Origin: Cohnella mopanensis
Lineage (GTDB): Bacteria > Bacillota > Bacilli > Paenibacillales > Paenibacillaceae
DNA length: 63,921 nt
NCBI RefSeq assembly: GCF_022352055.1
Contig: NZ_JAKRWM010000023.1
Span: forward strand, 1 to 63,921
Direction: 5' to 3'
In this document: positions 35,336 to 44,569 of the stretch, piece by piece
How positions within the stretch are numbered: the stretch's first letter is position 1
Layout: every line of letters starts with the position of its first letter
Position numbers and translations under genes: made by a program
Notes under the pieces: generated by a model
The model's input: only the letters and a program-made list of their open reading frames with translations
Databases searched by the model: none
Told to the model about the DNA's origin: nothing

Positions 35336-35462
35336 TTAATATTATCACCGATCCTCCGCCGCTCAAATGGAATGTCTTTACCTGATTGATGCGATTTCAT
35401 GACTTTATTTCAGACTAGTCTAGTCTCGGATGGATCAAGCCTGATTCGCATTTATTCAAAAT

Positions 35463-35508
35463 AAAGCGGCAGTCCTTGAACGAGAAATCGTCCTTGGCTG
35501 CCGCTTTT
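35463..35508. terminator. Hairpin terminator upstream of the lipoprotein gene
   Basis: AAAGCGGCAG pairs with CTGCCGCTTT, followed by T's. No plus-strand gene ends just before it, so it may stop stray transcription into the lipoprotein gene or belong to a lost gene. Confidence 0.7.
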
Positions 35509-35657
35509 ATGTGCCATGCCCTTGGGCTTGCACATTATACTGGTTATAATGCATTAATGGATGCAAACATCGGGCTTATAACATCACCTTCATTGATAAC
35601 CAGTGATGACATTACAGGTATCCGTTCACTTTATTAACATTTTAAGGAGGGTTTTGA

Positions 35658-36272
35658 GTGAGAAAATCATTTATTGTGATGAGTTGTTTGTTATTCGTAG
35701 CCATCATTTCTGGTTGCGGGATGAAACAACAAGCAGTTGAAACAAACTCCAGTGTTAACAGTGGAGGAGCAGCATCTCTTGTAAAATACTACAATACGAT
35801 TGAAGAATTAACAGGCGACGCAAAAGAAATCCTTGAGATAAAAGTTAAAGACCAGGAAACTATTACTTATGGGGATCTACCTTTTACAATCTCTACTGTA
35901 GATGTCGAGTCATCTTATAAGGGAACCCATCAAAAAGGGGATACGGTTAGAATTATCGAGACTGGCGGAGAGTACACACCACTCGACAAACAAGGAAAGC
36001 CTTTTCCTAAAACTAATTTTAAGTTTAATGGAATACCAGTTCTAGGTGAAAATGAGCATGCAGTAGTATTTTTGGATAAATTCGTTGGCCCCCAAGTAGA
36101 AGGAGAAGTGTATGTTCCGCTTGGAGTTTATCAAGGAAAATTTAAAGTGGATGAATCGACTGGGGAACTGATTCAACAAGCACCTGATACTGAAAAAATA
36201 AAGGGATATGAAAAGACTAAATTAGATAAATTTTCAGAACTAATAAACAAAGGTAAACAAGACAACAATTGA
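35658..36272 (+). CDS. Lipoprotein of unknown function
   Basis: The 204-residue protein starts with a lipoprotein signal: MRKSFIVMSCLLFVAIISGC, lipobox ISGC with Cys at 20. The mature part has a beta-rich domain (EILEIKVKDQETITYGDLPF, YKGTHQKGDTVRIIETGG) and a lysine-rich end. AAGGAGG seven bases before a GTG at 35658 marks the start. It is AT-rich compared with the GH42 gene. I do not recognise a family. Confidence 0.75.
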   Translation: MRKSFIVMSCLLFVAIISGCGMKQQAVETNSSVNSGGAASLVKYYNTIEELTGDAKEILEIKVKDQETITYGDLPFTISTVDVESSYKGTHQKGDTVRIIETGGEYTPLDKQGKPFPKTNFKFNGIPVLGENEHAVVFLDKFVGPQVEGEVYVPLGVYQGKFKVDESTGELIQQAPDTEKIKGYEKTKLDKFSELINKGKQDNN

Positions 36273-36314
36273 ACTAACGTACCCGTTAGCTGAACTTATA
36301 TTGATTGAATTCGT

Positions 36315-36779
36315 TTATGAGACAATGGATAATTCCATAAATATTTCAGCAATATCATTATCATTGTATTTTGGTATCTCATAAAAGCCAAAACTTCGAA
36401 ACACTGACATCGCTTTATAAGATTGTTTCTCAGTGTCCAACCTCAGCTTTATTAATCCAGCTTGTCTTGCAAATTCTATTATTTGGCTCATCATGCTTTT
36501 GCCGTAACCCTTATCTTGATGTTCAGGTAAGACGAAGAACCTCTTTATTTCACCGATTCTGTTTTCAGAATCAATACCCTTTAAACCAATAGTCCCAATA
36601 ACGCTCTGTTCTCCCTTCAATAACCAGAATCCGCCCCCCGTCTCAAAATATAGAAGTTCAATACTTCTAATATCTGAATGCGACCCTTCAGGATCAAAGA
36701 CATATCCTCTGGAAACATACATAGTTTTCATAAACTCTTCCAATTGATCCTGGTCTGATCTAATGTATCTCTGCAGCAA
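36315..36779 (-). CDS. GNAT-family N-acetyltransferase
   Basis: The 154-residue protein has the GNAT acetyl-CoA loop: EIKRFFVLPEHQDKGYGKSM followed by MSQIIEFARQAGLIKLRLDT and YKAMSVFRSFGFYEIP. The substrate cannot be told from sequence. It is a lone gene that converges on the lipoprotein gene, and is AT-rich like it. Confidence 0.88.
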   Translation of the reverse strand: MLQRYIRSDQDQLEEFMKTMYVSRGYVFDPEGSHSDIRSIELLYFETGGGFWLLKGEQSVIGTIGLKGIDSENRIGEIKRFFVLPEHQDKGYGKSMMSQIIEFARQAGLIKLRLDTEKQSYKAMSVFRSFGFYEIPKYNDNDIAEIFMELSIVS

Positions 36780-37263
36780 AAAGCATTCCCCTCTCTCGTG
36801 GATAGAACTTCTTTACTCTCGTTCTCCGTTAGTTCAGCGAGGCATTGTTTCTATAGCTCGATCTTCCTCCAAACGCTCTCCTTCCTTGTCCGATTAGATT
36901 TCCAAAATTTATCATTATTATAAATGATCAGGATTAACGCCGCCAAGCCGGGGGATACCGGGAACGCCAAGGAAAGCCAAGCGGATTGCTTCGGAAGGTG
37001 CTCGTTCACTTGCGCCGCACCTGTTTGTGGATGGCCGGAAGCACAACCGACAAGCGTTCAACAACAACTTGACCCGACTGCCGGACTGTGGCTGGCTCTG
37101 TGGTTCCTGCAACTGCTTTCGTCGGGTTCTTGTTTGCAAACGGATGATAGACCAAACAACATTTTAATCATTAATAATACGTTATTACGAACTATTACTA
37201 TTATTGCAAATAGAAACACCAAGGGATATAAATAATCATAGCAGTTTGCAATGCAGACCAAAT
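36780..37263. other. Intergenic region with no convincing gene
   Basis: About 480 bases. A GC-rich core (36930-37140) lies between AT-rich flanks. Several frames stay open across it on both strands, but none has a ribosome binding site with a recognisable product. A minus-strand stretch reading LAALILIIYNNDKFW looks like a membrane-protein piece. A decayed gene is possible. Confidence 0.4.
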
Positions 37264-37404
37264 TCACTCCAAACGAAAACCCTCAGCAGTTAGATTTGCG
37301 TAATAACTAGTTAAACCTCTAAGCGAAATTGAAATGAAAATAGCAACAAACACAGAAATAACCAATATCCGTCCTGTTTTTTTCAGAGAAAGTCTACGAT
37401 CCAT
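37264..37404 (-). CDS. Possible small membrane protein, 46 residues
   Basis: A short frame reads MDRRLSLKKTGRILVISVFV, then AIFISISLRGLTSYYANLTA and EGFRLE. It has a basic N-terminus, one clean membrane segment and a polar end, the shape of a real small membrane protein or the start of a lost larger one. The ribosome binding site is weak (TTGGAA). It diverges from the FecCD permease gene. Confidence 0.4.
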   Translation of the reverse strand: MDRRLSLKKTGRILVISVFVAIFISISLRGLTSYYANLTAEGFRLE

Positions 37405-37506
37405 TTCCAACTACTTAACGCTGGAGCAAGTATTCAAATACTCCACTAACGTTTTTTCGAACTCTTACCGATACAACATTTATACCAAATATTGGGGGAC
37501 GTTTTA

Positions 37507-38571
37507 ATGGAACAGGGTTTTATTCAGGAGAGTAGCAGAGCAAGGCTTATTACGAGCAAAAATGTAATTTTGCTTGTAATGGGCTGTTTTGCGATTGTGG
37601 GGGCTTTTATATTTGCGATTTTAAAAAGTGGCATAATCTCGCTCTCACTTACCGACATCTTTAATGCTATTTTTCATCACGATCCAGATTCGGATATGGA
37701 CAAATTTATTAGGGAAATACGTTTACCCATTGCTATTAACTCACTATTATATGGTGCTGCCTTAGCGACAGCGGGTGTGTTATTGCAACGTGTTACTCGC
37801 ATGACAACAGCGTGCCCGTCTACTTTAGGATTAATTCCGGCCAGTATCGTGGCAATGGTTTTTGCAAGCCCCCTTATTGATGTATTTAGTCAAGGTAATG
37901 AATGGATGTATGTACTTGTTTATATAGGGGGCGCAGGCTGCGGGTTATTGCTCGCATATTTTTTTTCGCTTGTGCTTCCAATAAAGCCACCTGGGTTACG
38001 AAGATTAACTGGAGGGCTGGTGGCAGTTGGTGTTACTAGCTTAGTACTTTTCTTCTCATCCACTTTGTGGGAGCTAGATGTGCCGTTGAATATGTTTCAA
38101 AAAGGTTTTAACACTAACTCTGTTTTGATTCCTATAGGGCTGATTGGGATATTTCTCAGTCTCGGATTATCGGGACGAATGAATGGCAGTCAGCAGAAAA
38201 GTCCGGTATGGCTCATAGGTAGCTGCTTAGTTTTGGCCATTGTTCTTACAGGAACATCTGCGATGACACTAGGGAACTGGGCAATGATAGGCTTGGTTTC
38301 CTCAGCACTTGCCCGTTGGCTTGCCGGAGGGGATTATCGGATTGTGATGCCGGTAGCAGCTATAATTGGCGGGGTTGTCGTATCCGTAATGAATACACTT
38401 TCTACATTAATTGCTCCTCCTTTTGAAACTCCTCTTTATTTTGTGACAGCTCTGATTGGAACACCTGTTCTTGTTATTTTGATATGGAAAGAAGCCATCC
38501 GTTATGCCAACAGGGCAAAGGACGATAAGCTGGCTCCTGATGCTCGTCAACCGCTTGAAGATCAGCGATAA
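37507..38571 (+). CDS. FecCD-type ABC permease, without partner genes
   Basis: The 354-residue protein has about nine or ten membrane segments and the FecCD sequence pattern: IREIRLPIAINSLLYGAALA, TAGVLLQRVTRMTTACPSTL and GLIPASIVAM. In classical siderophore permeases the equivalent motif is RLPR and GxxQ..NPLA; here PRT-like residues are altered, so it is a diverged member. A GGGGG site precedes the ATG at 37507. No binding protein or ATPase lies nearby, which is unusual; it may be a relic or work with distant partners. Confidence 0.7.
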   Translation: MEQGFIQESSRARLITSKNVILLVMGCFAIVGAFIFAILKSGIISLSLTDIFNAIFHHDPDSDMDKFIREIRLPIAINSLLYGAALATAGVLLQRVTRMTTACPSTLGLIPASIVAMVFASPLIDVFSQGNEWMYVLVYIGGAGCGLLLAYFFSLVLPIKPPGLRRLTGGLVAVGVTSLVLFFSSTLWELDVPLNMFQKGFNTNSVLIPIGLIGIFLSLGLSGRMNGSQQKSPVWLIGSCLVLAIVLTGTSAMTLGNWAMIGLVSSALARWLAGGDYRIVMPVAAIIGGVVVSVMNTLSTLIAPPFETPLYFVTALIGTPVLVILIWKEAIRYANRAKDDKLAPDARQPLEDQR

Positions 38572-38658
38572 CACTCATCGATAAAAAGGGGGGCTTGCAA
38601 ATTATGTCGAATGATAAATGGATAGAATTGTAACCATTCTGCTGCGTGCTATCGAGAG

Positions 38659-40128
38659 TTGAACTTATTGAAGAAAAAGTGGGCATGGATTAGCGTCATT
38701 TCTTTTGTGATAGTAAGTGTGTCATTGATATTGATCTGGAATTCCAATAAATCTGCAACATCCATTCTACGGGATTCGAATGGTTCCATTATCTATCAAG
38801 GCAAACTCGATAAAGATGGAAAATACAATGGGAAAGGTACGCTTTACGACGAGAACGGCGCTATATCGGCTCAAGGCGTGTTCAAGAAAGGGAAGCTTTG
38901 GACAGGCAAATCGGGATTGGTCGAATATAAAGAGGGGAAGATCGTTAACTTCTTAGAGCCCGTGCAGATCGGAGAGCTATGGGGCTATGTCACGCTTAAC
39001 GGAAAGATTGTGATCGAGCCGCAATTTCAATATGCGTATTCTTTCAGCGAGGGTCTAGCTTTAGTCACGACCGAGGATGAAAAATGGGGTTACATCGATC
39101 TGACCGGTCAATATGTGATCGAGCCGCAATACTATTACGCCTTATCGTTCAAGAATGGGATCGCGCCAGTCGTTACAAAAATAGACGGAGATTCGGATAC
39201 GCCTACTTTCAAAAGCGGATATATCGATACGCAGGGGAACTACGTCATTGCCCCTGAATTTCTATATGCTGGGCCTTTCGTGGGCGATCTAGCGGTGGTC
39301 GGGGTGGGTCACCCTCAGGATATAAAAATGGGCTTAATAGACAAGCAAGGCCGTTATGCGATCGAGCCTCGATTCAGCACCGTTTCCCATGAATTCAAGG
39401 ACGGATTATTAGCTGCTGCCGAGTATGTGAACGACGATACAGAACTGTGGGGATTCGTAGATACACAGGGAAAATGGGTCATTGAGCCGCAGTATTCCGA
39501 AGTCAAACCTTTCTCGGAGGGGCTGGCGACCGTGGCCTTCTCCAACGAGGACGGAGAACAACGCTGGGGCATCATTAATAAGGACGGTCAATATATTATC
39601 CAACCCGAATATGAACTTCTTGGAGAATGTAAGGATGGACGCATTGCATTCATCACCGATAACCAAGAAGGCGAGAATGCCTATGGCTATTTCGACGCAA
39701 CGGGCAACGTTGCTATTGAGCCTAAATTTGAATTCGCCGGGGATTTCCATGACGGTCTTGCGAATGTAAGCGTAAATGAATCCGAGGACTTTGGACACAT
39801 GGGCTATATTAATACAAAAGGCGAATGGGTTATTAACCCGCAATATAGAGTTTTCGCAGAGCCATTCGAGGGCGATTATGCCGTCGTCGATAGGAGCGGG
39901 GAGGAGTATGGACTGATCGATAAGCAAGGGAATTTTGTGATCGAGCCGAAATATGCGATTATGGACTACCTCGAGAACGGGCTTGTTGTTGTCGGAGTAA
40001 ACGAATCCGAAGGAAGCTTGGAGCGGAAATACGGGTTCATGTCTCCCGAAGGAGACATGCTCATTGAGCCACAATATGCACATGTTGAAAGGTATCCCGA
40101 AATATCTTTTCAACTTACGTGGAAGTAG
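38659..40128 (+). CDS. WG-repeat protein with MORN-like N-terminus and membrane anchor
   Basis: The 489-residue protein has an N-terminal membrane anchor (WAWISVISFVIVSVSLILIW). A short MORN-type region follows (YQGKLDKDGKYNGKGTLYDE). Then about ten WG repeats of about 35-45 residues come, each with WGY(I/V)-D/N-x-G-x-(Y/W)-V-I-(E/A)-P-(Q/E) and an F-x-(D/E)-G-L-A end. WG repeats form outward-facing beta structures in many bacteria; function is unknown. The start is uncertain: TTG at 38659 or TTG at 38668, neither with a clear ribosome binding site. Confidence 0.85.
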   Translation: MNLLKKKWAWISVISFVIVSVSLILIWNSNKSATSILRDSNGSIIYQGKLDKDGKYNGKGTLYDENGAISAQGVFKKGKLWTGKSGLVEYKEGKIVNFLEPVQIGELWGYVTLNGKIVIEPQFQYAYSFSEGLALVTTEDEKWGYIDLTGQYVIEPQYYYALSFKNGIAPVVTKIDGDSDTPTFKSGYIDTQGNYVIAPEFLYAGPFVGDLAVVGVGHPQDIKMGLIDKQGRYAIEPRFSTVSHEFKDGLLAAAEYVNDDTELWGFVDTQGKWVIEPQYSEVKPFSEGLATVAFSNEDGEQRWGIINKDGQYIIQPEYELLGECKDGRIAFITDNQEGENAYGYFDATGNVAIEPKFEFAGDFHDGLANVSVNESEDFGHMGYINTKGEWVINPQYRVFAEPFEGDYAVVDRSGEEYGLIDKQGNFVIEPKYAIMDYLENGLVVVGVNESEGSLERKYGFMSPEGDMLIEPQYAHVERYPEISFQLTWK

Positions 40129-40227
40129 CCCTGTGCTGTCATGTCCATCGCAAGGTACAGATAATAGTGTAAATAGCATTCAATGAAGTGAAATGCTTGC
40201 GAATCGGACCAATTAAAAACCAACATA

Positions 40228-40273
40228 AAAAATACAGAGTTGCTGAGGTCACGCCTCAGATGCTCTGTATTTA
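40228..40273. terminator. Terminator hairpin, TACAGAGC class
   Basis: AAATACAGAG and CTCTGTATTT enclose an inner TGAGG/CCTCA stem. On the minus strand TTTTTTATG follows, so it ends the yidC unit. Arms match those at 2118, 20249 and 41531. Confidence 0.85.
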
Positions 40274-40309
40274 GTATTTAATATGACTGTTTCACTTTTA
40301 ATGAATCTT

Positions 40310-41140
40310 CTACTCCGCCAGAGAGGTTTTTGCTTGCTGCATTGGCTTCGCGTACATTTTATTGAGTATAATCGTTTGCACGATAATGAATATACCGCCA
40401 ACCGCCCAATATAACGGCAACGCCGCCGGCATCGCAAAAGAAAACACACCCATCATGATCGGGGACAACAATCCGATGAAAGCCATTTGGTTATTTTGAT
40501 ATTGCTGATACTGCGCTGAAGCGGATTGCGACACGCGAAATTGAACGTAATAAACCGCAGCGGCAATGAGCGGCAAAATCATATCCGTTTTCCCCAAGCT
40601 AAACCATAGAAAGTCGTGAGCTGCGATCTCTGGGGTACGACGAATGGCGTAATAAAACGCGAGGGTGATCGGCCATTGGATAAGCATCGGCAAGCACCCT
40701 ATGTTTAAGGGATTGACTTGGTGCTTCTGGTAAAGCTGCATCATCTCGACTTGCTGTTTCTTTTTTGCCTCCGCGCTGACGTCGTTCTTATACTTCTCCT
40801 TAAGTAAGCTTAACTCCGGCTGGAGGACGGCCATCTTTTCTTTCATTGCCATTTGCTTCTTAGTTTGATTCATCATGAGCGGCATGATCGCAAATCTGAT
40901 GATGAATGTCATCAGCACGATCGATAATCCGTAGTCTCCGTGAAACGCATTCGCGAAAAAATTGATCAGAATCGAGAACGGATAAATAAAGTAGTGGTTA
41001 AATATCCCTGACGAATCGGCATTAATCGGGTTTGATGGGGATGCTGTCGAGCATCCGCTAAGCAGAATTACCGGAATAATCCCGATTAACATGATGAGAA
41101 TAGGCTTTGCCCATTTTTGGAGCATCAAAATCTTTTTCAA
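40310..41140 (-). CDS. yidC: Membrane protein insertase YidC/OxaI family
   Basis: The 276-residue protein has a lipoprotein signal (IPVILLSGCST) and five membrane segments. The YidC family marks are GDYGLSIVLMTFIIRFAIMP, the charged hairpin (KKQMAMKEKMAVLQPELSLL, LYQKHQVNPLNIGCLP) and GVFSFAMPAALPLYWAVGGI. The membrane-embedded Arg is in IIRFAIMP. It inserts and folds membrane proteins. The gene is not beside rnpA/rpmH/jag, so this is probably the second (YqjG-like) copy. It is preceded by a small membrane protein gene 12 bases upstream. Confidence 0.93.
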   Translation of the reverse strand: MKKILMLQKWAKPILIMLIGIIPVILLSGCSTASPSNPINADSSGIFNHYFIYPFSILINFFANAFHGDYGLSIVLMTFIIRFAIMPLMMNQTKKQMAMKEKMAVLQPELSLLKEKYKNDVSAEAKKKQQVEMMQLYQKHQVNPLNIGCLPMLIQWPITLAFYYAIRRTPEIAAHDFLWFSLGKTDMILPLIAAAVYYVQFRVSQSASAQYQQYQNNQMAFIGLLSPIMMGVFSFAMPAALPLYWAVGGIFIIVQTIILNKMYAKPMQQAKTSLAE

Positions 41141-41152
41141 AAATTGTCCTCC

Positions 41153-41422
41153 CTAATTGAATGTTTGGAAATTCCAATGTGGGGAAGGACTATTGGCATC
41201 TTCATCAGGCGCTTCTTTTCGTCTGGCGATACGCGCTATCCACCGCTGGATACCGTCGAGCTGAGGCTGTCTGACAGACACGTACAATGCTGAACCGGTC
41301 GCAGCATCTTCATGACTCCAGCGTATCACTCGAGTAGAAAAATAGGTGAATGGAAGAACCAATATAGAAGAGATGAGACCGATCGAGAGCGCCAATTGAA
41401 CAAAGTCAAAAATATGCTCCAA
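41153..41422 (-). CDS. Small membrane protein cotranscribed with yidC
   Basis: The 89-residue protein starts at a TTG at 41422 with GGAGGTG seven bases before it. The product MEHIFDFVQLALSIGLISSI has one membrane segment, then a basic tail (RWIARIARRKEAPDEDANSP) and ends HWNFQTFN. The frame runs open to 41551 but that part has no start signal. It sits 12 bases before yidC and may assist it. I do not recognise a family. Confidence 0.6.
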   Translation of the reverse strand: MEHIFDFVQLALSIGLISSILVLPFTYFSTRVIRWSHEDAATGSALYVSVRQPQLDGIQRWIARIARRKEAPDEDANSPSPHWNFQTFN

Positions 41423-41530
41423 CCAAATCCACCTCCATCTGAGCCGATTTGTAAATATTGGGATAATTATATCATGATTCAGATGCAAAAAAAATCCGCA
41501 GTATCGGAAGAAACAGAACACCAAGCCATA

Positions 41531-41575
41531 AAAAATACAGAGCAACGGCATTCCTCTCGCCGTGCTCTGTATTTC
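41531..41575. terminator. Terminator hairpin, TACAGAGC class
   Basis: AAATACAGAGCA and TGCTCTGTATTT enclose an ACGGC/GCCGT inner stem. On the minus strand TTTTTTATGG follows. It lies directly downstream of an orphan sulfurtransferase tail (41607), with no complete gene on that strand before it. Confidence 0.85.
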
Positions 41576-41606
41576 ACTTCACAAACTATTATGCACTTTC
41601 CAACAC

Positions 41607-41664
41607 TTATTCCTCGCCAGTAGCAATCGGGTTCTCGCTGTAAGAAATCCAATCACTCCAATTG
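41607..41664 (-). repeat. Orphan sulfurtransferase C-terminal tail, copy G
   Basis: The minus strand reads FNWSDWISYSENPIATGEE and a TAA stop, followed 32 bases later by a terminator. It corresponds to the last 20 residues of the sulfurtransferase at 46181 (WSDWISYGENAVAVGDEE). No start, ribosome site or rhodanese body exists upstream; only about 150 bases separate it from the M28 peptidase start. Confidence 0.75.
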
Positions 41665-41811
41665 AATTATTACTTCGACACACCTCGACTGTCCGAGTAT
41701 GTCTAAAATTTTCTCTAAATCATCTATCTAATACATGATTTGACATCTTTATTACTTCTCTTAAAATATAATGTGACTAGTATTATTGAAGTTTAGGGAA
41801 GGAGTGATCTT

Positions 41812-43512
41812 GTGGCTCTCCATCATACCATATCATCCATTGCAGGCAAGTCGATAGCCAGAACCGGCGCCGCCAGTTGGCTGAAAAGATTTTTCATTCT
41901 TGCTCTGCTCCTCGGTGCAATGCTCATTGGCCTGCTACAAATTCGAGCACCACAACCCGCAGATTCCGATGTTCCTACCGATGCATTTTCTGCCGTCCGC
42001 GCTATGGAAAAGGTGAAAGTCATTGCGATGGAACCGCATCCGGTGGGATCACCAGCGCATGATCAGGTACGGGATTACTTGCTTGCGGAGCTACAGGGTC
42101 TGGGTTTGAAGCCGGAGGTGCAGCGAGCGGAGGTCACAATGGACTGGGGTCCCCGGTTGACTGTACCCGTCGAGAACATTATGGCGCGAATTCCAGGCAC
42201 AGACAATAGCAAGGCTGTTATGATTGCGGCTCATTATGATTCGGTTGCGGGCGGCCCGGGGGCTGCCGATGACGGTGCGGGAATCGCTGCAATGCTGGAG
42301 ACGGTACGCGCCCTTCAAGTGTCGGGTCCACTTAAGAATAATCTCCTGCTTCTCATGACAGACGGCGAAGAGCCAGGACTGCTGGGTGCAACAGCATTCA
42401 TGAGGGAGCATCCCTGGGCCAGGGATGTCGGGGTGGTATTCAACTTTGAAGCGCGGGGGAATAAAGGGCCTTCCTTAATGTTCGAGACGAGCGAGCAGAA
42501 TGGATGGCTGGTCCAGGAATTTATGAAGGCGGTACCACAGCCGCTAGCTTACTCTCTAATTTATAATGTCTATAAATTGATGCCTAATGATACTGATCTA
42601 ACGGTCTTCCGCGAAGGCGGGCTATCCGGGATGAATTTTGCCTTCGGCATGGGTTTGAATGCTTATCATGAGCAGATTGATACGCCGGCTAACCTCGATC
42701 TTTCCAGCCTGCAGCATCATGGGGAATACATGCTACACTTGGTGCAACATTTTGGACAGTTGGATCTGACCGATGTGAGACAACAAGACAGGGTTTATTT
42801 TAACGTCTTCGGCTGGAGAATGGTCAGCTATTCTGAGTCGTGGGTGTTCGGGCTTATGTTGATCGATATACTGCTATTCGCTATAACCGTATGGCATGGC
42901 TTGTATCGGCGCAGGTTGAGTCTGAAGGATTTGGTCAGCGGATTCCTCCTGTCCCTGCTCAATTTAGCGGTTGTGTTCGGGGCAGTCACATTGGTATGGA
43001 TTATTGTGCGGGCGATCGTATCGCAGTCGTATTATAACTCAATCGTAGAGGACCTCACCGTCGGTACGTACTATTTCATCGGGCTCCTGCTCCTCATGCT
43101 TTTGATAACGTTCCTGCTAATCAAGTGGTGCTCACGCTATGTGCGGACGGAGAGCCTGTGGGTCGGCATGCTGCTGCTATGGTTGCTCCTTTGTACGGCG
43201 ACTTCACTGTTTTTGCCGGGCGGGAGCTACATATTCACTTGGCCGCTTCTATTCAGCATGATCGGGCTGAACGTATCCTATGTCACGCGGGAAGGGGCGT
43301 GGAACTGGTTGTCTGTACTGTTCGCGACTCCCGGCATCCTACTGTTCACGCCGATTCTGTATCTTGTGCTCGTTTTAATGACACTGGATCTGGCAGGGGT
43401 TTTAATCACGATCGCCGCGCTGCCGTGCACACTAATTTATCCGCTGTTCTGCCGAATGCCGATGCAGGGTAATGAGGTGATATTGAAGGATCTCGCCCAA
43501 TACACTCGTTGA
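41812..43512 (+). CDS. M28-family zinc peptidase with membrane domain
   Basis: The 566-residue protein has a membrane segment near residue 30, then the M28 aminopeptidase domain at about 65-320. Its metal ligands are visible: IAAHYDSVAGGPGAADDGAG (His, Asp), TDGEEPGLLGA (catalytic Glu, metal Glu), NFEARGNKGPS, and AYHEQIDTPANL (last His). The C-terminal 230 residues hold about eight membrane segments, an ERMP1-like layout. GGAAGGAG lies seven bases before a GTG at 41812. It probably degrades peptides at the outer membrane face. Confidence 0.88.
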   Translation: MALHHTISSIAGKSIARTGAASWLKRFFILALLLGAMLIGLLQIRAPQPADSDVPTDAFSAVRAMEKVKVIAMEPHPVGSPAHDQVRDYLLAELQGLGLKPEVQRAEVTMDWGPRLTVPVENIMARIPGTDNSKAVMIAAHYDSVAGGPGAADDGAGIAAMLETVRALQVSGPLKNNLLLLMTDGEEPGLLGATAFMREHPWARDVGVVFNFEARGNKGPSLMFETSEQNGWLVQEFMKAVPQPLAYSLIYNVYKLMPNDTDLTVFREGGLSGMNFAFGMGLNAYHEQIDTPANLDLSSLQHHGEYMLHLVQHFGQLDLTDVRQQDRVYFNVFGWRMVSYSESWVFGLMLIDILLFAITVWHGLYRRRLSLKDLVSGFLLSLLNLAVVFGAVTLVWIIVRAIVSQSYYNSIVEDLTVGTYYFIGLLLLMLLITFLLIKWCSRYVRTESLWVGMLLLWLLLCTATSLFLPGGSYIFTWPLLFSMIGLNVSYVTREGAWNWLSVLFATPGILLFTPILYLVLVLMTLDLAGVLITIAALPCTLIYPLFCRMPMQGNEVILKDLAQYTR

Positions 43513-43534
43513 CTCAATGTTGACTTCAGGGCAT
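43508..43534. repeat. Tandem TTGAC motif, copy 2
   Basis: Two TTGAC words 11 bases apart abut the terminator at 43536. It overlaps the last codons of the peptidase gene. The matching sites are at 20221 and 46096. Confidence 0.7.
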
Positions 43535-43535
43535 A

Positions 43536-43580
43536 AAAAAACACACCGCCAGAGCCTTTTGGCAACTTGGCGGTGTATTC
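43536..43580 (-). terminator. Terminator hairpin, ACACCGCC class
   Basis: ACACCGCC and GGCGGTGT form the outer stem with a GCC/GGC inner pair. On the minus strand TTTTTTTATG follows. It can end transcripts of the gene at 43705. The sulfurtransferase terminator (46124) has a related arm. Confidence 0.85.
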
Positions 43581-43595
43581 GTCATTTAAGTACTG

Positions 43596-43680
43596 CTATG
43601 CCTTGCTCGGTTGTTCCTCATCCCCGACAGCTATCGGGTTGCTTGAGTCGCTAATCCAATCGCTCCAGCTGTCGGATTCC
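43596..43680 (-). repeat. Orphan sulfurtransferase C-terminal tail, copy H
   Basis: Minus strand: SDSWSDWISDSSNPIAVGDE then EQPSKA and stop. This is nearly the end of the sulfurtransferase at 46181 (GSWSDWISYGENAVAVGDEE then EPKGI). At DNA level the first 23 bases differ at one position. It lies within the 3' flank of the copper-amine-oxidase-like gene, not in its frame. Confidence 0.8.
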
Positions 43681-43704
43681 CTTTGACTATCTATCGAATT
43701 GGAT

Positions 43705-44379
43705 TTACTTATAGTGAGAAGTAGTCAGCGGAACGAATACGGATGTGTCCTTCTTTGCGTCACCGTAAATATAAAGCTCTTTAACGCCGCCGATTCCGAC
43801 TTCAACCGTGACTAAGCCATCTTCGGGCTTTATCGACTCAACGGTTTTCAAAATCAAGTTGTTATCGCTGTCTTTAACGGTTAGATTGGTAATATCTCCG
43901 CCTACAGCAGCGATTTGCAAGTATAACGTTTGATGCTCTTTTTTCGGGTACAGCATGAAGCCGGCTTCGCGATTACCTGAACCGGTATTGAAATATGCTT
44001 CTTTATAGTCTTTACCTTTGTAGGTTGTTTGCGCAGGATCCTTGGTATGATACATATCGTCGAAATCTTTCGCAATGGACACCCCGTCCACTTTCTCGCC
44101 TAGTATGATCGTTTGAGTAGGCCCATCAAAATCAACAGCAACACCAAGCGCATCGGAAATTGCACGTATTGAAAAGTAGTTAGCACCTTCATAAACAATA
44201 GGTGCGATTGCATTGCCTTTAACATCACGCAAATCAACATATGTACCGTCAACCTGAACTTTTATTTCCGGATTGAGATACGCTTTAATCTCTTTCAGCT
44301 TAGTTGCCGCAAACGCTCCGGTTCCCATGCTCGCTAGCATCGACAAGCTTATTACAGCTGCAAATGTTTTTTTCTTCAA
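43705..44379 (-). CDS. Secreted protein with copper amine oxidase N-terminal-like domain
   Basis: The 224-residue protein has a signal peptide (FAAVISLSMLASMGTGAFAA). A stalk domain of the Cu_amine_oxidN1 type follows (VQVDGTYVDLRDVKGNAIAP, NYFSIRAISDALGVAVDFDG, TQTIILGEK). A C-terminal beta-sandwich of about 110 residues resembles NPCBM-like domains (FNTGSGNREAGFMLYPKKEH, VGIGGVKELYIYGDAK). Despite the name, no copper site is expected. Probably a cell-surface or exported protein; target unknown. Confidence 0.82.
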   Translation of the reverse strand: MKKKTFAAVISLSMLASMGTGAFAATKLKEIKAYLNPEIKVQVDGTYVDLRDVKGNAIAPIVYEGANYFSIRAISDALGVAVDFDGPTQTIILGEKVDGVSIAKDFDDMYHTKDPAQTTYKGKDYKEAYFNTGSGNREAGFMLYPKKEHQTLYLQIAAVGGDITNLTVKDSDNNLILKTVESIKPEDGLVTVEVGIGGVKELYIYGDAKKDTSVFVPLTTSHYK

Positions 44380-44569
44380 TTTTCCTCATGCTCCAATCCA
44401 TGGTGATAGTCATCTACAAAAAAGTATACCTTCTGAATATTCCGACTACAATAGTCCTTTAGTAACTAATTCCATTTATTGTATATGCTCAAGAATCCCG
44501 TGGACGACAGGGTTTGGCGGAGCATTATCATTTAAGCCACGTCGATCCGAAAAGACAATTCAATCGTAG

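Noticed and set aside
38659..40179. A 256-codon frame on the opposite strand of the WG-repeat gene
   Set aside because: The plus-strand frame has clear WG repeats throughout; the opposite frame is a result of its repetitive codon pattern.
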